Notes: a model not told the origin generated them from the letters alone. Positions 33,647 through 43,784 are shown, numbered from the stretch's first letter. The stretch is 43,784 bases of DNA from Microbacteriaceae bacterium (GCA_947455435.1 CANGNZ010000006.1:1-43784); one strand, 5' to 3'. Numbers and translations are program-made.

Positions 33647-33891
33647 TACTTCTTAACGCCGAAGCCGAGTGCCTTGAGTACTGGGCCGAGGATGATTCCG
33701 ACAACTATTGCAATGCCAGAAATCAGGACGCCAGAATCATTTCCTACAAGATAACTAACGGTGGCGCCAGTTACGGCGAGCATGATTACGATGACCGAGG
33801 TCCAAGCGGCGATCGAGTCGCCGTGGTTGGTGTCTTCTGGGTGATCTGTCGACATTTCGTACCTTTCGTTGTACCTACCTAGTTTAGCCAT
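33646..33891 (-). CDS. Small membrane protein of the HGxxPAAW/DUF6704-like type
   Basis: 81 aa, HGDSIAAWTSVIVIML motif followed by two hydrophobic segments; sits between the trp-operon membrane protein and trpC. Confidence 0.75.
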   Translation of the reverse strand: MAKLGRYNERYEMSTDHPEDTNHGDSIAAWTSVIVIMLAVTGATVSYLVGNDSGVLISGIAIVVGIILGPVLKALGFGVKK

Positions 33892-34367
33892 TCGTTGGCG
33901 GTCGAAGGCTTAGCAGCACGCCGAACAAATGGGGCACGAAGGCTCCAAAGCACCAGCAAAGAACTCGCCACGAGGGTGAGCCAGATTGCCAAATGGTTTG
34001 TTTGATTGTTGTGAATCGCGTCTTGCTGAGATGACCAATCGGCTATTCCCGTGGCGGCGGCAACTTTGGCAGAGATCAGATTCAAGTTCGACTCGAAAAT
34101 CACGCCAAAAATCGAAGACAACGCAAGAAGGCTGAGAACCGCCGCCAATGATGTTGCCACGACCGCCGGCCATTTGGACCAGTAGCGAGCCCCAAAAAAA
34201 ATCAGGAGCTGGATTGCTATGACGAGCCCAATTTGTGGGAAGGCCGTGAAGCCGCTCGCTGACACGCTTGCGCCACTTTCGAGGAGGTTTGCACTCTGCC
34301 AATCCTGTGAGGCGCCGATTACGACCAGGATGATGAGAAGAGCCGTTATTCGAATCTGAAACTTCAC
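33879..34367 (-). CDS. Trp biosynthesis-associated membrane protein (Trp_oprn_chp-like)
   Basis: 162 aa with several hydrophobic segments; located directly after trpE, where this family is found in actinobacteria. Call relies heavily on context. Confidence 0.75.
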   Translation of the reverse strand: MKFQIRITALLIILVVIGASQDWQSANLLESGASVSASGFTAFPQIGLVIAIQLLIFFGARYWSKWPAVVATSLAAVLSLLALSSIFGVIFESNLNLISAKVAAATGIADWSSQQDAIHNNQTNHLAIWLTLVASSLLVLWSLRAPFVRRAAKPSTANEWLN

Positions 34368-35878
34368 TAGTGCTCGAAACCGTTCGCGATGGCAACGGCC
34401 CTTGCCGGTGCCGAGGCCTTGGTTCGAGTCTCCTGGTATTCGCTCTCAGGGTCTGAATCTAGGACGAGCCCAGCGCCGGCCTGAATGTGCGCCACACCGT
34501 CACGCAGCAACGCTGTTCGAATAGCGATGGCAAGATCCGCCGAGCCTGCGAAGTCAAAGTAGCCAACGACTCCCCCGAACAAACCTCGGTTGCTTGGCTC
34601 TAGCTCGTCAATGATTTCAAGCGCTCGAGGTTTCGGTGCGCCAGACAGTGTGCCGGCTGGAAAAGTGGCTTTGAATACGTCCACCGAACTCTGGCCGTCA
34701 CGAACCCTTCCCTCAACGGTAGAAACGAGATGCATGATGTGGCTGAACCTATGCACAGCCATGAACTCAGTGACCGAGATGCTGTCGGGTTTGCAAACTT
34801 TTAGTAGATCGTTGCGAGCCAAATCAACGAGCATTAGGTGTTCAGCGCGCTCCTTGGCGTCATCGAGCAACGAATGCTCGTGAGCCTGGTCGGATTCGAT
34901 TGTCGAACCTCGGGGGCGGGAACCTGCAATCGGGTGCATTGTTGCTGCACCGTCGGAGACGGTGACCAATGCCTCTGGCGATGACCCAACGATCGAATAA
35001 ACGCCACCCTCATCTTCTTGGTGAAGTAGGTACATGTATGGGCTTGGGTTGAGAGCCCTTAGCGCTCGATAGACATCCAACGGCGAAGCTTCAAGTTTTT
35101 GATCGAAACGTTGTGAGACTACGACTTGAAACACATCTCCGCGTTTGATGTATTCCTTGGCCGAAGCAATGGACTGCTTGAATCGTTGCTCTGTTTGGTT
35201 CGCTTGCAAGTCAAGGTTCGAGGTCTGGTTTTGGCGCACCAGGAATGGCCTTGTTGGTTGGTTTGCTTGTTCAACAAGGAGTTGTAGCCTGCGGACCGCT
35301 TCGTCATAAGAAGACGCGATGCTTTCGGAAACGTCTGTCACGAAGATATTCGCAACAAACTTCAATTCAGATGTTTCATGATCAACAATTACCAAGTCAC
35401 TAAACATTGAAAACCACATTGCTGGAACGCGGTATTCAGCCTCAGGGGCGCTTGGCAACTTCTCGATTTCTCGAATAACCTCCCAGCCAAGCATGCCGAC
35501 CAAGCCGCTGGTAAGCGGTGGCAAACCGTCGATCTTGGGTGCCGACCAGGCCTTGAGAAGGGTGTCTAGCGAGTCCAGTGCACCTTCTGGAAGTTCCGCA
35601 TCACGCGAAGGTAGGGCTGGTTCTTGACCGGACCAAACTGCTCGACCAGTGCTGTCTTTGGTGAGAGATCCCCTGATGTTCACTCCGATGAACGAGTAGC
35701 GACTCCACACGCCCTGGTCTGCAGACTCGAGCAAAAAAGTGCCAACGCGTTCGCCGCAAAGCTTTTCGAAGAGTCCAACGGGTGTCTCGGTGCCGCTAAA
35801 GAGCGTCTGGATTAGCGGAATCACACGGTTGGTCTTGGCTAACTTGGCAACTTGGTCGAGAGTGAAATTGAGTTTCAT
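34367..35878 (-). CDS. trpE: Anthranilate synthase component I
   Basis: [76 protein letters not shown]. Confidence 0.97.
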   Translation of the reverse strand: MKLNFTLDQVAKLAKTNRVIPLIQTLFSGTETPVGLFEKLCGERVGTFLLESADQGVWSRYSFIGVNIRGSLTKDSTGRAVWSGQEPALPSRDAELPEGALDSLDTLLKAWSAPKIDGLPPLTSGLVGMLGWEVIREIEKLPSAPEAEYRVPAMWFSMFSDLVIVDHETSELKFVANIFVTDVSESIASSYDEAVRRLQLLVEQANQPTRPFLVRQNQTSNLDLQANQTEQRFKQSIASAKEYIKRGDVFQVVVSQRFDQKLEASPLDVYRALRALNPSPYMYLLHQEDEGGVYSIVGSSPEALVTVSDGAATMHPIAGSRPRGSTIESDQAHEHSLLDDAKERAEHLMLVDLARNDLLKVCKPDSISVTEFMAVHRFSHIMHLVSTVEGRVRDGQSSVDVFKATFPAGTLSGAPKPRALEIIDELEPSNRGLFGGVVGYFDFAGSADLAIAIRTALLRDGVAHIQAGAGLVLDSDPESEYQETRTKASAPARAVAIANGFEH

Positions 35879-36219
35879 CGTTTCACCTCCACAACGCCGG
35901 CATCAAAGCACGATTGATTTCCGGTGTGGCAGGCTGGCCCCTTGGCCGAAACCTGAATCAGCAAGGAGTCTGAGTCGCAGTCGAATTCGATTTTGCTCAC
36001 GACCTGCGTGTTTCCACTCGTGGCACCCTTGTGCCACAGCTCGTTTCGAGACCTTGAAAAGAACACGGTTTCTCCGAGCTCAAAAGTTTTGCAAAGCGAC
36101 TCGGCGTTCATCCAGGCCATCATGAGCACACGCCCGTCTGACTCGTCTTGAATGATGGCGGGCACCAATCCTTGGTCATTCCACGCAATTTGGGAGCTAA
36201 GTTCAGTGAGCGTTGTCAT
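35875..36219 (-). CDS. hisI: Phosphoribosyl-AMP cyclohydrolase
   Basis: [55 protein letters not shown]. Confidence 0.97.
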   Translation of the reverse strand: MTTLTELSSQIAWNDQGLVPAIIQDESDGRVLMMAWMNAESLCKTFELGETVFFSRSRNELWHKGATSGNTQVVSKIEFDCDSDSLLIQVSAKGPACHTGNQSCFDAGVVEVKR

Positions 36220-36974
36220 CTGGTTTCGTACCCCTCAATTCGAAGTGCGTTCTTTGCCTCGGCAATAGAAACCTTGCCATCGTGAAAAATGGAGGCAGCC
36301 AAAATTGCGTCAGCGCCTGCAGTTGCTGCCGTACCAAAATCAGAGGCCTTACCCGCTCCGCCCGAAGCGATGACAGGAACCTTGCTAATGGTTTTGACGA
36401 GACTAATCAGTTCGAGATCAAAACCAGCCAACGTGCCATCGGCATCGATGCTGTTAACTAAAAGCTCTCCGCAGCCGAGCTCCTGTGCCTTTTGAATCCA
36501 TTGGACTGCGTCGATTTTGGTGTCTACTCTGCCCCCGTGTGAAGTGACTGTAAAGCCAGAATCTGTTTTTCCACGCTTTAGGTCGAGCGAAAGAACAAGC
36601 ACCTGAGCTCCGAAACGGTCAGCGATTTCTCCGATCAATGACGGTCTGGCGAGAGCTGCAGATGCGACGCTCACCTTGTCTGCACCGGCACCGAGCAGCC
36701 GGTCTACATCTTCTGTGCTGCGCACTCCTCCACCCACGGTCAGTGGAATGAACACTGATTCAGCGGTTTTGGTGACCAGTTCATACATGGTTGAGCGGTT
36801 GTCGATGGTGGCATTGACGTCGAGAAAAGTGATTTCGTCGGCGCCCTGCTCGTAGTACCTCTGCGCTAGTTCTACTGGGTCGCCTGCGTCGCGAAGATTC
36901 TCGAAATTCACGCCCTTGACGACTCGCCCTTCGGCGACGTCGAGGCAAGGAATTACGCGAACAGAAAGTGACAC
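36216..36974 (-). CDS. hisF: Imidazole glycerol phosphate synthase subunit HisF
   Basis: [52 protein letters not shown]. Confidence 0.98.
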   Translation of the reverse strand: MSLSVRVIPCLDVAEGRVVKGVNFENLRDAGDPVELAQRYYEQGADEITFLDVNATIDNRSTMYELVTKTAESVFIPLTVGGGVRSTEDVDRLLGAGADKVSVASAALARPSLIGEIADRFGAQVLVLSLDLKRGKTDSGFTVTSHGGRVDTKIDAVQWIQKAQELGCGELLVNSIDADGTLAGFDLELISLVKTISKVPVIASGGAGKASDFGTAATAGADAILAASIFHDGKVSIAEAKNALRIEGYETR

Positions 36975-37813
36975 TAGATTCTCGCTGCGTGAATTGCGCT
37001 CACCAGGATCGCGCGTGCTCCAAGATCGTAGAGGGCGTCCATCTTTGCATTTATCTCGTTGGCCTTAACTAGGGCTCTGACGGCGACCCAGTCTGCGTCG
37101 CGTAGTGGTGAGATCGTCGGCGATTCGATGCCAGGGGTGAGCGCGGCAGCTTGTTCGACCAAGCTGGCCGGGCAGTCGTAGTCAAAGATTACGTATTCGC
37201 GGGCAACAACCACGCCTCGGAGCCTGCGAATCAGGGTTTCGGTTAGCGCCTCTTTGCCGGGTGCTGCGATTAGCTGTGCTGTGCTGTGCAACAGGCTTGG
37301 GCCAAAAATTTCTAGACCCGCTTGTCGGAGAGTGTTACCGGTCGAGACAACATCGGCAACCGCGTCGGCGACACCGAGGCGCACAGCGGTTTCAACGGCA
37401 CCATCAAGCTGAACAAGCGTCACCGAGATGCCCTCTTTGGCAAGGAAGTCGTGAACCAAGTTTGGGTAGGCGGTTGCAACTCGCAAACCAGCCAGATCGT
37501 TGATGTCGGTGAACTTGCCGGCTGGGCCCGCAAACCTGAACGTCGAGCCCCCAAATTGAAGGTCGGCGACCGACTTTGCTGCGCTTCGGCTGTCGAGTAG
37601 TAGATCGAGTCCAGTCAATCCGGCGTCTAGCGAACCCGAGCCAACGTATGTTGCTATGTCGCGTGGGCGGAGGTAAAAGAATTCGACGTCATTCTCGGTG
37701 TCGATTACGTGCAAATCTTTTGGGTCGCGTCTAGTCGCGTAGCCAGCCTCTTTGAGCATGACTATTGCGGTATCCGAGAGGATTCCCTTATTTGGGACTG
37801 CGACTCTAAGCAT
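36974..37813 (-). CDS. hisG: ATP phosphoribosyltransferase (long form)
   Basis: [54 protein letters not shown]-terminal regulatory domain present. Confidence 0.97.
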   Translation of the reverse strand: MLRVAVPNKGILSDTAIVMLKEAGYATRRDPKDLHVIDTENDVEFFYLRPRDIATYVGSGSLDAGLTGLDLLLDSRSAAKSVADLQFGGSTFRFAGPAGKFTDINDLAGLRVATAYPNLVHDFLAKEGISVTLVQLDGAVETAVRLGVADAVADVVSTGNTLRQAGLEIFGPSLLHSTAQLIAAPGKEALTETLIRRLRGVVVAREYVIFDYDCPASLVEQAAALTPGIESPTISPLRDADWVAVRALVKANEINAKMDALYDLGARAILVSAIHAARI

Positions 37814-37827
37814 TTAAAGACTTTCGA

Positions 37828-38091
37828 TTAGAGGTTTTCAAGAACTTGTTCGAGGGTGATTCCTCGAGCAAGCATCAAAACCTGAAGGTGGTAGAGGAGT
37901 TGAGAAATTTCTTCCGCGGTCCGTTCCACGCCTTCGTGCTCGGCAGCCATCCAGACCTCGGCGGCTTCTTCAACGATCTTTTTGCCGATTGTGTGCACCC
38001 CGGCCTCGAGCCATTTTGTGGTCTCGGAGCCTTCTGGGCGCGTTTCGGCCTTCAGAGATAGTTCGTTGAACAGTTCCTCAAAGGTCTTCAT
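37828..38091 (-). CDS. hisE: Phosphoribosyl-ATP pyrophosphatase
   Basis: [13 protein letters not shown]...[18 protein letters not shown]...[18 protein letters not shown]. Confidence 0.96.
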   Translation of the reverse strand: MKTFEELFNELSLKAETRPEGSETTKWLEAGVHTIGKKIVEEAAEVWMAAEHEGVERTAEEISQLLYHLQVLMLARGITLEQVLENL

Positions 38092-38109
38092 AAAACAAGG
38101 TTACAAGAC

Positions 38110-38775
38110 TTAGCGGCGTAGGTTGCTCTGAGCTAGGTTGCGCAGGGCGGCTATCGTGCCGTTTCGATCTTCGGAATTGAAGACGCAGGAGCCCGCGACG
38201 AACGTGTCTGCGCCGGCCGCAGCAGCCGAAGCGACATTATCGAGGTCGACTCCCCCGTCGATCTGCAATCTCACTGCTAGCCCATCGGTCGCGATTCGGT
38301 CGGCAATTTGTGTGACTTTGCCAAGCATGTCTGCCATGAATTTCTGCCCGCCGAAGCCTGGTTCTACGGTCATGACCAAAACCATGTCAAACGAGTCCAA
38401 GTGGTTGATGATTTCAGTAACCTGGGTGCCCGGTTTAATGGCAACGGCAGCCTTTGAACCAGCGGCACGAATGCGCTGCGCGAGTGCTACGGGCTCACTG
38501 CTTGCCTCAAGGTGAAACGTGACGCTCTCAGCCCCAGCCTTGGCGTAGTCAACGGCGAGTGCGTCTACGTTTTCAATCATCAAATGGACATCGATGGGAA
38601 GTTCGGTGATTTCGCGCATTCGACGCACCATCGGTAAACCGAATGTCAGGTTCGGCACAAAGTGACCGTCCATGACGTCGATGTGGATCGCGTCGGCTGC
38701 CTCAATCGTTTTGAAGTCGCGTTCGAAATTTGCGAAGTCGGCCGAAAGAATGCTCGGGTGGATGTGTGCGTCCAT
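38110..38775 (-). CDS. rpe: Ribulose-phosphate 3-epimerase
   Basis: IHPSILSADFANFERD; IHIDVMDGHFVPNLTFG; VMTVEPGFGGQKFM; LQIDGGVD. Confidence 0.98.
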   Translation of the reverse strand: MDAHIHPSILSADFANFERDFKTIEAADAIHIDVMDGHFVPNLTFGLPMVRRMREITELPIDVHLMIENVDALAVDYAKAGAESVTFHLEASSEPVALAQRIRAAGSKAAVAIKPGTQVTEIINHLDSFDMVLVMTVEPGFGGQKFMADMLGKVTQIADRIATDGLAVRLQIDGGVDLDNVASAAAAGADTFVAGSCVFNSEDRNGTIAALRNLAQSNLRR

Positions 38776-38779
38776 TCTC

Positions 38780-40120
38780 TTAGCCTACTTTTCTAATGAT
38801 CGAAATGAACATGGCGTCTGTGTCGTTGGTGTGCGGCCAAAGCTGCACGGTCTTTCGGTCGCGATTTGGCATGAACTCATCGCTGACAGTCTCAAGAATT
38901 GCGCCAGCGTCAACAAGTTCGGCGTCCTTGTGCTTGGAGAGGTGCTTGCTGAGTATTGCGGTTGTCTCGGCGGGGTGCGGCGAACAAGTTACATAGGCGA
39001 GGTAGCCACCCGGTTTCAATTGACGCCATCCCGACTCTAGGAGTTCAGACTGCAGGTTGGTTAGCTCTTTGAGGTCGTCGGGAGATTTGCGCCATCTAGA
39101 CTCTGGTCGTCGGCGCAGAGCCCCGAGCCCAGTGCACGGGGCATCGATCATGATTCGGTCAAATCTTCCGATGTCGAGTGTGCGACCGTCCTCATTAACG
39201 ACGCGCGCCTTCACGTTTGAGTCTGAAAGCGCTTGAGACACCAAGCGAGCGCGATGGTTTGAGATTTCGTTGGCCACGAGCGCTGCACCTGCCAATTCGG
39301 CTTCGGCACCAAGCAGTGCAGCTTTACCGCCAGGGCCCGCGCAGAGGTCGAGCCATTTTTCGCCCGGCTTTGCCGCGACGGCTCTAGAAAGCGCAAGTGC
39401 CGCTAATTGGGATCCTTGATCTTGAACCCTCAATGAACCATTTTGAAACCCCGGGAGGTGAGTTGGGTCGCCGCCTTCGAGTCGGTAGCCAATCGGTGAA
39501 ACTCCTTCGCGAACAAGGTCTTCATCGGAGAGAAATTGATGGTTCGGCAACGCGACAAGGTTGACCGATGGTGCGTCGTTATTTGCGCGAAGTAACTTCT
39601 CAATTTCGTTGCGTCCGTCGGCTTCAAGGGCAAGCTTTAGAGCCTTGACGATCCACTCTGGCTGCGAATAAAGCACCGAGAGTCGTTTGGAAGGGTCTTT
39701 GATATCCCGCTCTAGGAGGCGAACCCACTCTTCGCGCGGTTTCTCGCTAATGCGTCGCAAAGCCGCGTTGACAAAGCCAACAGCGCCTTGGCGAAGTTCA
39801 CGCTTGGCGAGGTTCACCGTCTCGTTCAGTGCCGCATGCGGCGGGGTGCGCATACCCAAGAGTTGGTGTGCGCCTAGGCGGATAACGTCGAGAGCGTCGG
39901 CGTCGATTGCCTCGATGTCGCGCGCGGTAACCTTTGCTGCCACCCAGTCATAGAATCCCTGATTTCGAAGGGTTCCGAAGGCGAGTTCGACACACATTGC
40001 GGCATCGGCTCGGTTGAGTTTGTTCTTGCCGATCAAATCGGGCAGCAGAAGATTTGCGTACGCGTCTGATGAGCGAACTCTGCCCAAAAGTTCAAAGGCT
40101 ACTTCTCTCGAAGTCTTCAC
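38780..40120 (-). CDS. rsmB: 16S rRNA (cytosine-C5) methyltransferase, RsmB/Sun family with N-terminal NusB-like domain
   Basis: SREVAFELLGRVRSSDAYANLLLPDL (NusB-like); WLDLCAGPGGKAALLG; IDAPCTGLGALRRRPESRW; YVTCSPHPAET. GTG start at 40120 overlapping the fmt stop. Confidence 0.94.
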   Translation of the reverse strand: MKTSREVAFELLGRVRSSDAYANLLLPDLIGKNKLNRADAAMCVELAFGTLRNQGFYDWVAAKVTARDIEAIDADALDVIRLGAHQLLGMRTPPHAALNETVNLAKRELRQGAVGFVNAALRRISEKPREEWVRLLERDIKDPSKRLSVLYSQPEWIVKALKLALEADGRNEIEKLLRANNDAPSVNLVALPNHQFLSDEDLVREGVSPIGYRLEGGDPTHLPGFQNGSLRVQDQGSQLAALALSRAVAAKPGEKWLDLCAGPGGKAALLGAEAELAGAALVANEISNHRARLVSQALSDSNVKARVVNEDGRTLDIGRFDRIMIDAPCTGLGALRRRPESRWRKSPDDLKELTNLQSELLESGWRQLKPGGYLAYVTCSPHPAETTAILSKHLSKHKDAELVDAGAILETVSDEFMPNRDRKTVQLWPHTNDTDAMFISIIRKVG

Positions 40121-41034
40121 GAGATGCTCCGTTCGGTTTCTTTGGTTCCTCTGAACCAATCGGTTGCTTTCATAACTGCTTTGCCAGCGGCTTGTACCTC
40201 AAGCATTTCGATTGACGAGCCGTCACCGAGTCCAAGAAGAACTCCGCCTGTGGTTGCCTTGAGCTCCCCCGCAGTTAAGAGTTCAGTTACTTGCCGCGCG
40301 TCGAGCACACGTAGCGGTTGGCCGTTGAATTCCAGCCAAGCCATTGGTTCGGGGTTGTACGCCAGCACCTTGTTGATCGCAGTGGCGGCCGAGTCGGCAA
40401 GCGAGATTCTCGCCATCGTTCTATCGATTTTGGGAGCGTAAGACGCAACGCCGTTCTGTGGCGTCAAAGCTGCGACACCGGCAAGTAGTCGAGGGAGCTC
40501 TTGGCTTAGAAGGCTCGAGCCCAGTGCCGTAAGTCGGGCTAGCAGGCGAGCGGCGGTTTCTCCTGGCTCAATCATCGTTTCGGCCACGCCAACCACTGGG
40601 CCGGTGTCTAACCCTTGATCAATTTTGAACAACGTAACGCCGGTGCTTGCATCGCCCGCAGCCAGCGAACTCTGCACGGGTGAAGCGCCTCGCCATCTAG
40701 GCAGAACGCTGTAGTGAAGGTTGAACCAACCAAGTTCGAGGGTTTCGATGGTCGTTTGCTTCAGTAGTGCTCCAAAGGCAACCACGACCGCGAGTCGCGC
40801 CCCAACTGAACCGATGACCGATTCGTCTTCAGGCGTGATCCGATTGGTTTTCAAAACCCTTAGCCCAAGATCTACTGCTGCTAACGCCACTGCAGATGGT
40901 GTAACCACGCGTTTGCGGCCGATAGGGGCGTCTTCGCGGGTTATCACGAGGCAAACCTCGTAGCCAGCTTTGACCAGGTCGCGGAGGCTTTGAGCCGCGT
41001 TCTCCGGTGTGCCGGCAAAGATTATTGGTTCCAT
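40117..41034 (-). CDS. fmt: Methionyl-tRNA formyltransferase
   Basis: IIFAGTPENAAQSLRDLVKAGYEVCLVITREDAPIGRKR; FNLHYSVLPRWRGASPVQSSL. Confidence 0.97.
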   Translation of the reverse strand: MEPIIFAGTPENAAQSLRDLVKAGYEVCLVITREDAPIGRKRVVTPSAVALAAVDLGLRVLKTNRITPEDESVIGSVGARLAVVVAFGALLKQTTIETLELGWFNLHYSVLPRWRGASPVQSSLAAGDASTGVTLFKIDQGLDTGPVVGVAETMIEPGETAARLLARLTALGSSLLSQELPRLLAGVAALTPQNGVASYAPKIDRTMARISLADSAATAINKVLAYNPEPMAWLEFNGQPLRVLDARQVTELLTAGELKATTGGVLLGLGDGSSIEMLEVQAAGKAVMKATDWFRGTKETERSIS

Positions 41035-42869
41035 TAGAGCACCTGCGGATCATCTAGTTTGAAGGTTACCGGTCGTTGGGCGCGTCCGGATTTTGGGTTG
41101 TAGCGTTTTTGGCCGCTTGCCAATTTCAGTTGCAGCTCACGCACCACGCCTGTGATCGCCGCGCCAGCTCCGTAGCTAAATCGAGCCAAGAGCCTGGTTT
41201 CACCGTTCTCAACCGGTGTCTCGCCGAGAACCTGGGCACCATCGAATTCGCTAAGCGCCTTGCGTACGTGAGAGATGTTGTCAGGCGAGCCCGTTGCGCT
41301 TAAGACGCGCACGGCCGGCGGAAACGATAGTGCGCTACGCTCGGCTAACTCTGTAGAGATCAGCTCGCGCAATTTCCAGAGTGCTAGGGCGGAGCCGAGT
41401 TCGCCAAGGACGCCAACAATGACAGCCCGACCCGACTGCGACATCAGTGATATCGCATTCGCCCAGCTTCGAATCGCGTCTTCGGTTGCTTTCAGTGTGT
41501 CTCTTGCAAGTGCGTCCTGGGCATCGAGGATCACCACGGCAGAATAGCCAATTGTGCAGACAGGTTCTATGCCCGGCGTCGAAACGACGATTTGGGGCTT
41601 ATCGCCAATCGAAACAGTTGCTTGGTCGGCGGTGATTTCGGTTACCTTCACGCCCGGAAAACTCTTGCCGAACTCGGCCACAGTTCTGGTTGCTCCGGGC
41701 TTGCCATATCTGAACTCGTTCGCACCACATGAGCCGCAGGTTGCACTCATGGCAAATGCGTTGCACCAACGACACTTTGTTTCGCCACGCGGGTTGATCC
41801 AAAGCGGTCCGTTGCAGGCTTTGCACATTGCGCGGCTGGCGCACGCTTTGCAATAAAGCGACTTTGCAACACCAACGCTTGAAACCTGCACTAGTACAGG
41901 GCCGGTTTTTAGGCCGTCGCGAATGGCCAGCCAAGCAGCAGAATCAACCCTGAAGTCGCCCTCTGAAACCGAGAGGTTGGGTTTAGCGAAATCGGTGCTC
42001 GAATCGGTCAGGTAGCCGAGTTCGACAAGGCGTTGCACCTCAACAGAGCGGGCGTGCGAGAAGAAAGCGAGGTCGCAATCGCTAAGTCGCTGGCGCAGTA
42101 GGGCAAGTTCTCGGCTACTTAGGTAAGGAGATTGTTGATCCTGGTGGCTTTGGTCGCCGTCATCCCAGATGAGCAATGCACCGGCATCGACTGGTGCGTA
42201 GAGGGCGTTTCTCGAACCAACAACGATTAGTGCCTCACCGCTCAGTGCTCTTAGAAAGGCCTCGTAGGTTTGAGTCCGGCCCTCTTGGCTGTAGTTGAGC
42301 ACGTGCTCTGATAAGCCCAGTTCGGTTGCCTTAGCAACGAAACGTTCGATGTCGCGAAAATCAGGTAGCGCGACTATCGCAGATTTGCCAGCTTTGAGTT
42401 GTTGCGCCGCCACCGAAACAAGCTCGTGCAGCCATTGAGAGTTACGTGGTTCGACTATTCGTGCCGACAACTTAGCAAGAGCAGGTGCTTTAAGTTCTAT
42501 TGAAATGGGCCCCATGTCTGCAGCGTCGGCAGTTAGCCAAGCCTTCTCGGCTCTAACTGCTCGAACAGGAATTGCCGAACCAACCACATCACCGAAACTG
42601 GTCGCCTGTCTGTCTGCGACAGCACGGACGAGCGCATATGTCGCGGGCGTTAGAACGGGAAGGTTCGAAATAACTTCGGTTAGTTTGGCGACCTTGCCAG
42701 CCCAATCGGTTGATTGAGCGATTTCCACGACGAAACCTTGCTTCTGGCTGTTACCAAAGGGAACGGTGACGCGGCAGCCGGCAACTACCTCCATGCCTTC
42801 CGGGATTTCGTAGTCGAAAAGACGGTCAAGCTGAGGTAGCGGTGAATCGAGCGCTACTCTCGCAAACAC
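41034..42869 (-). CDS. priA: Primosomal protein N' (PriA), actinobacterial type with degenerate helicase motifs
   Basis: ARVALDSPLPQLDRLFDYEIPEG N-terminus; paired zinc-binding cysteines CKACASRAMCKACNGPLWINPRGETKCRWCNAFAMSATCGSCGAN. GTG start overlapping the metK stop (TAGTG). Confidence 0.92.
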   Translation of the reverse strand: MFARVALDSPLPQLDRLFDYEIPEGMEVVAGCRVTVPFGNSQKQGFVVEIAQSTDWAGKVAKLTEVISNLPVLTPATYALVRAVADRQATSFGDVVGSAIPVRAVRAEKAWLTADAADMGPISIELKAPALAKLSARIVEPRNSQWLHELVSVAAQQLKAGKSAIVALPDFRDIERFVAKATELGLSEHVLNYSQEGRTQTYEAFLRALSGEALIVVGSRNALYAPVDAGALLIWDDGDQSHQDQQSPYLSSRELALLRQRLSDCDLAFFSHARSVEVQRLVELGYLTDSSTDFAKPNLSVSEGDFRVDSAAWLAIRDGLKTGPVLVQVSSVGVAKSLYCKACASRAMCKACNGPLWINPRGETKCRWCNAFAMSATCGSCGANEFRYGKPGATRTVAEFGKSFPGVKVTEITADQATVSIGDKPQIVVSTPGIEPVCTIGYSAVVILDAQDALARDTLKATEDAIRSWANAISLMSQSGRAVIVGVLGELGSALALWKLRELISTELAERSALSFPPAVRVLSATGSPDNISHVRKALSEFDGAQVLGETPVENGETRLLARFSYGAGAAITGVVRELQLKLASGQKRYNPKSGRAQRPVTFKLDDPQVL

Positions 42870-43783
42870 TAGGCGCCTACTGCCGACCTAAGAGCCTCGG
42901 CGCGATCGGTGCGCTCCCAAGTGAAGTCGGCTAGTTCTCGTCCGAAGTGGCCGTACGCAGCTGTTTGAGCATAGATCGGGCGTAGCAAATCAAGATCGCG
43001 AATGATCGCGCGCGGGCGAAGATCAAACACAGATAAAACGGCGTCTCGAAGCGCGTCTTCAGAAACCTTGGCCGTGCCAAAGCTCTCAAGGTATAGCCCA
43101 ACCGGGTGTGCGACGCCGATTGCGTAGGCAACCTGAACCTCAACTCGATCGGCAAGCCCAGCTGCAACGATGTTTTTTGCGACCCAGCGCATCGCGTAGG
43201 CGGCAGAACGGTCAACTTTTGAAGGGTCTTTGCCAGAGAACGCACCTCCGCCGTGCCGTGATGCACCACCGTAGGTGTCGACGATGATTTTGCGGCCGGT
43301 CAAGCCAGCATCACCCATTGGGCCACCGATCTCAAAACGTCCGGTTGGGTTGATTAGCACCTTTAGCGAAGTCAGGTCTAGGCCTGATTCTTCAAGAAAC
43401 GGCCTGATTAGGTTGTGTTCCATCTCGTGGCGAAGCTCTTCGGTTGAAACCGATGGGTTGTGCTGGGTTGATAGCACGACGGTATCTACCGCAACTGGCG
43501 TGGTGCCGTCATAGCCGATGGTTACCTGAGTTTTGCCGTCGGGGCGCAAGAAGTCGAAGACGCCCTCTTTGCGCACTCTGGCAAGCTCGGAGCTCAGACC
43601 GTGAGCTAGCGAGATCGCCGCCGGCATGAGAGTCGGTGTTTCGTTGGTCGCATAACCAAACATGATGCCTTGGTCACCGGCACCCTGGTTGTCGAGGTCG
43701 TCTACCGAGGCTCCCTCGCGAACTTCAATGCCAGAGTTCACACCCTGGGCGATGTCTGGCGATTGTTCGCCAATCGAAACCGA
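42869..43783 (-). CDS. metK: S-adenosylmethionine synthetase, 5' end cut by window end
   Basis: [76 protein letters not shown]. Frame is open to the window edge. Confidence 0.97.
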   Translation of the reverse strand, partial: SVSIGEQSPDIAQGVNSGIEVREGASVDDLDNQGAGDQGIMFGYATNETPTLMPAAISLAHGLSSELARVRKEGVFDFLRPDGKTQVTIGYDGTTPVAVDTVVLSTQHNPSVSTEELRHEMEHNLIRPFLEESGLDLTSLKVLINPTGRFEIGGPMGDAGLTGRKIIVDTYGGASRHGGGAFSGKDPSKVDRSAAYAMRWVAKNIVAAGLADRVEVQVAYAIGVAHPVGLYLESFGTAKVSEDALRDAVLSVFDLRPRAIIRDLDLLRPIYAQTAAYGHFGRELADFTWERTDRAEALRSAVGA

Positions 43784-43784
43784 A

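Overview
This window is a dense, ordinary actinobacterial housekeeping region. Gene content (rbpA, whiA, opcA, an ANTAR regulator, an HGxxPAAW-type protein) and moderate GC suggest a Microbacteriaceae-like genome; that assignment is inference only. I call 35 protein-coding genes and 1 tRNA. zwf-opcA-pgl lie on the + strand. A long almost continuous minus-strand series follows: rbpA, secG, tpiA, pgk, gap, sodA, whiA, rapZ, uvrC, uvrA, uvrB, coaE, rpsA, HPr, polA. Then come a plus-strand thioesterase, a minus-strand ANTAR response regulator, a plus-strand tRNA-Leu(CAA), and another minus-strand series: pyk, gltD, gltB, lgt, trpA, trpB, trpC, two small membrane proteins, trpE, hisI, hisF, hisG, hisE, rpe, rsmB, fmt, priA, metK. 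zwf and metK are cut by the window edges. I found no mobile elements, CRISPR arrays, phage genes, defence islands or biosynthetic islands, and no clear sign of a new biological system. The points worth a second look are modest: two uncharacterised membrane proteins inside the trp operon, a degenerate PriA, a RapZ Walker A K-to-R change, the apparent absence of yvcK between rapZ and whiA, an HPr gene coupled to polA, convergent genes sharing one CTAG, a perfect 15-bp shared terminator, and several start-site corrections to the ORF track.
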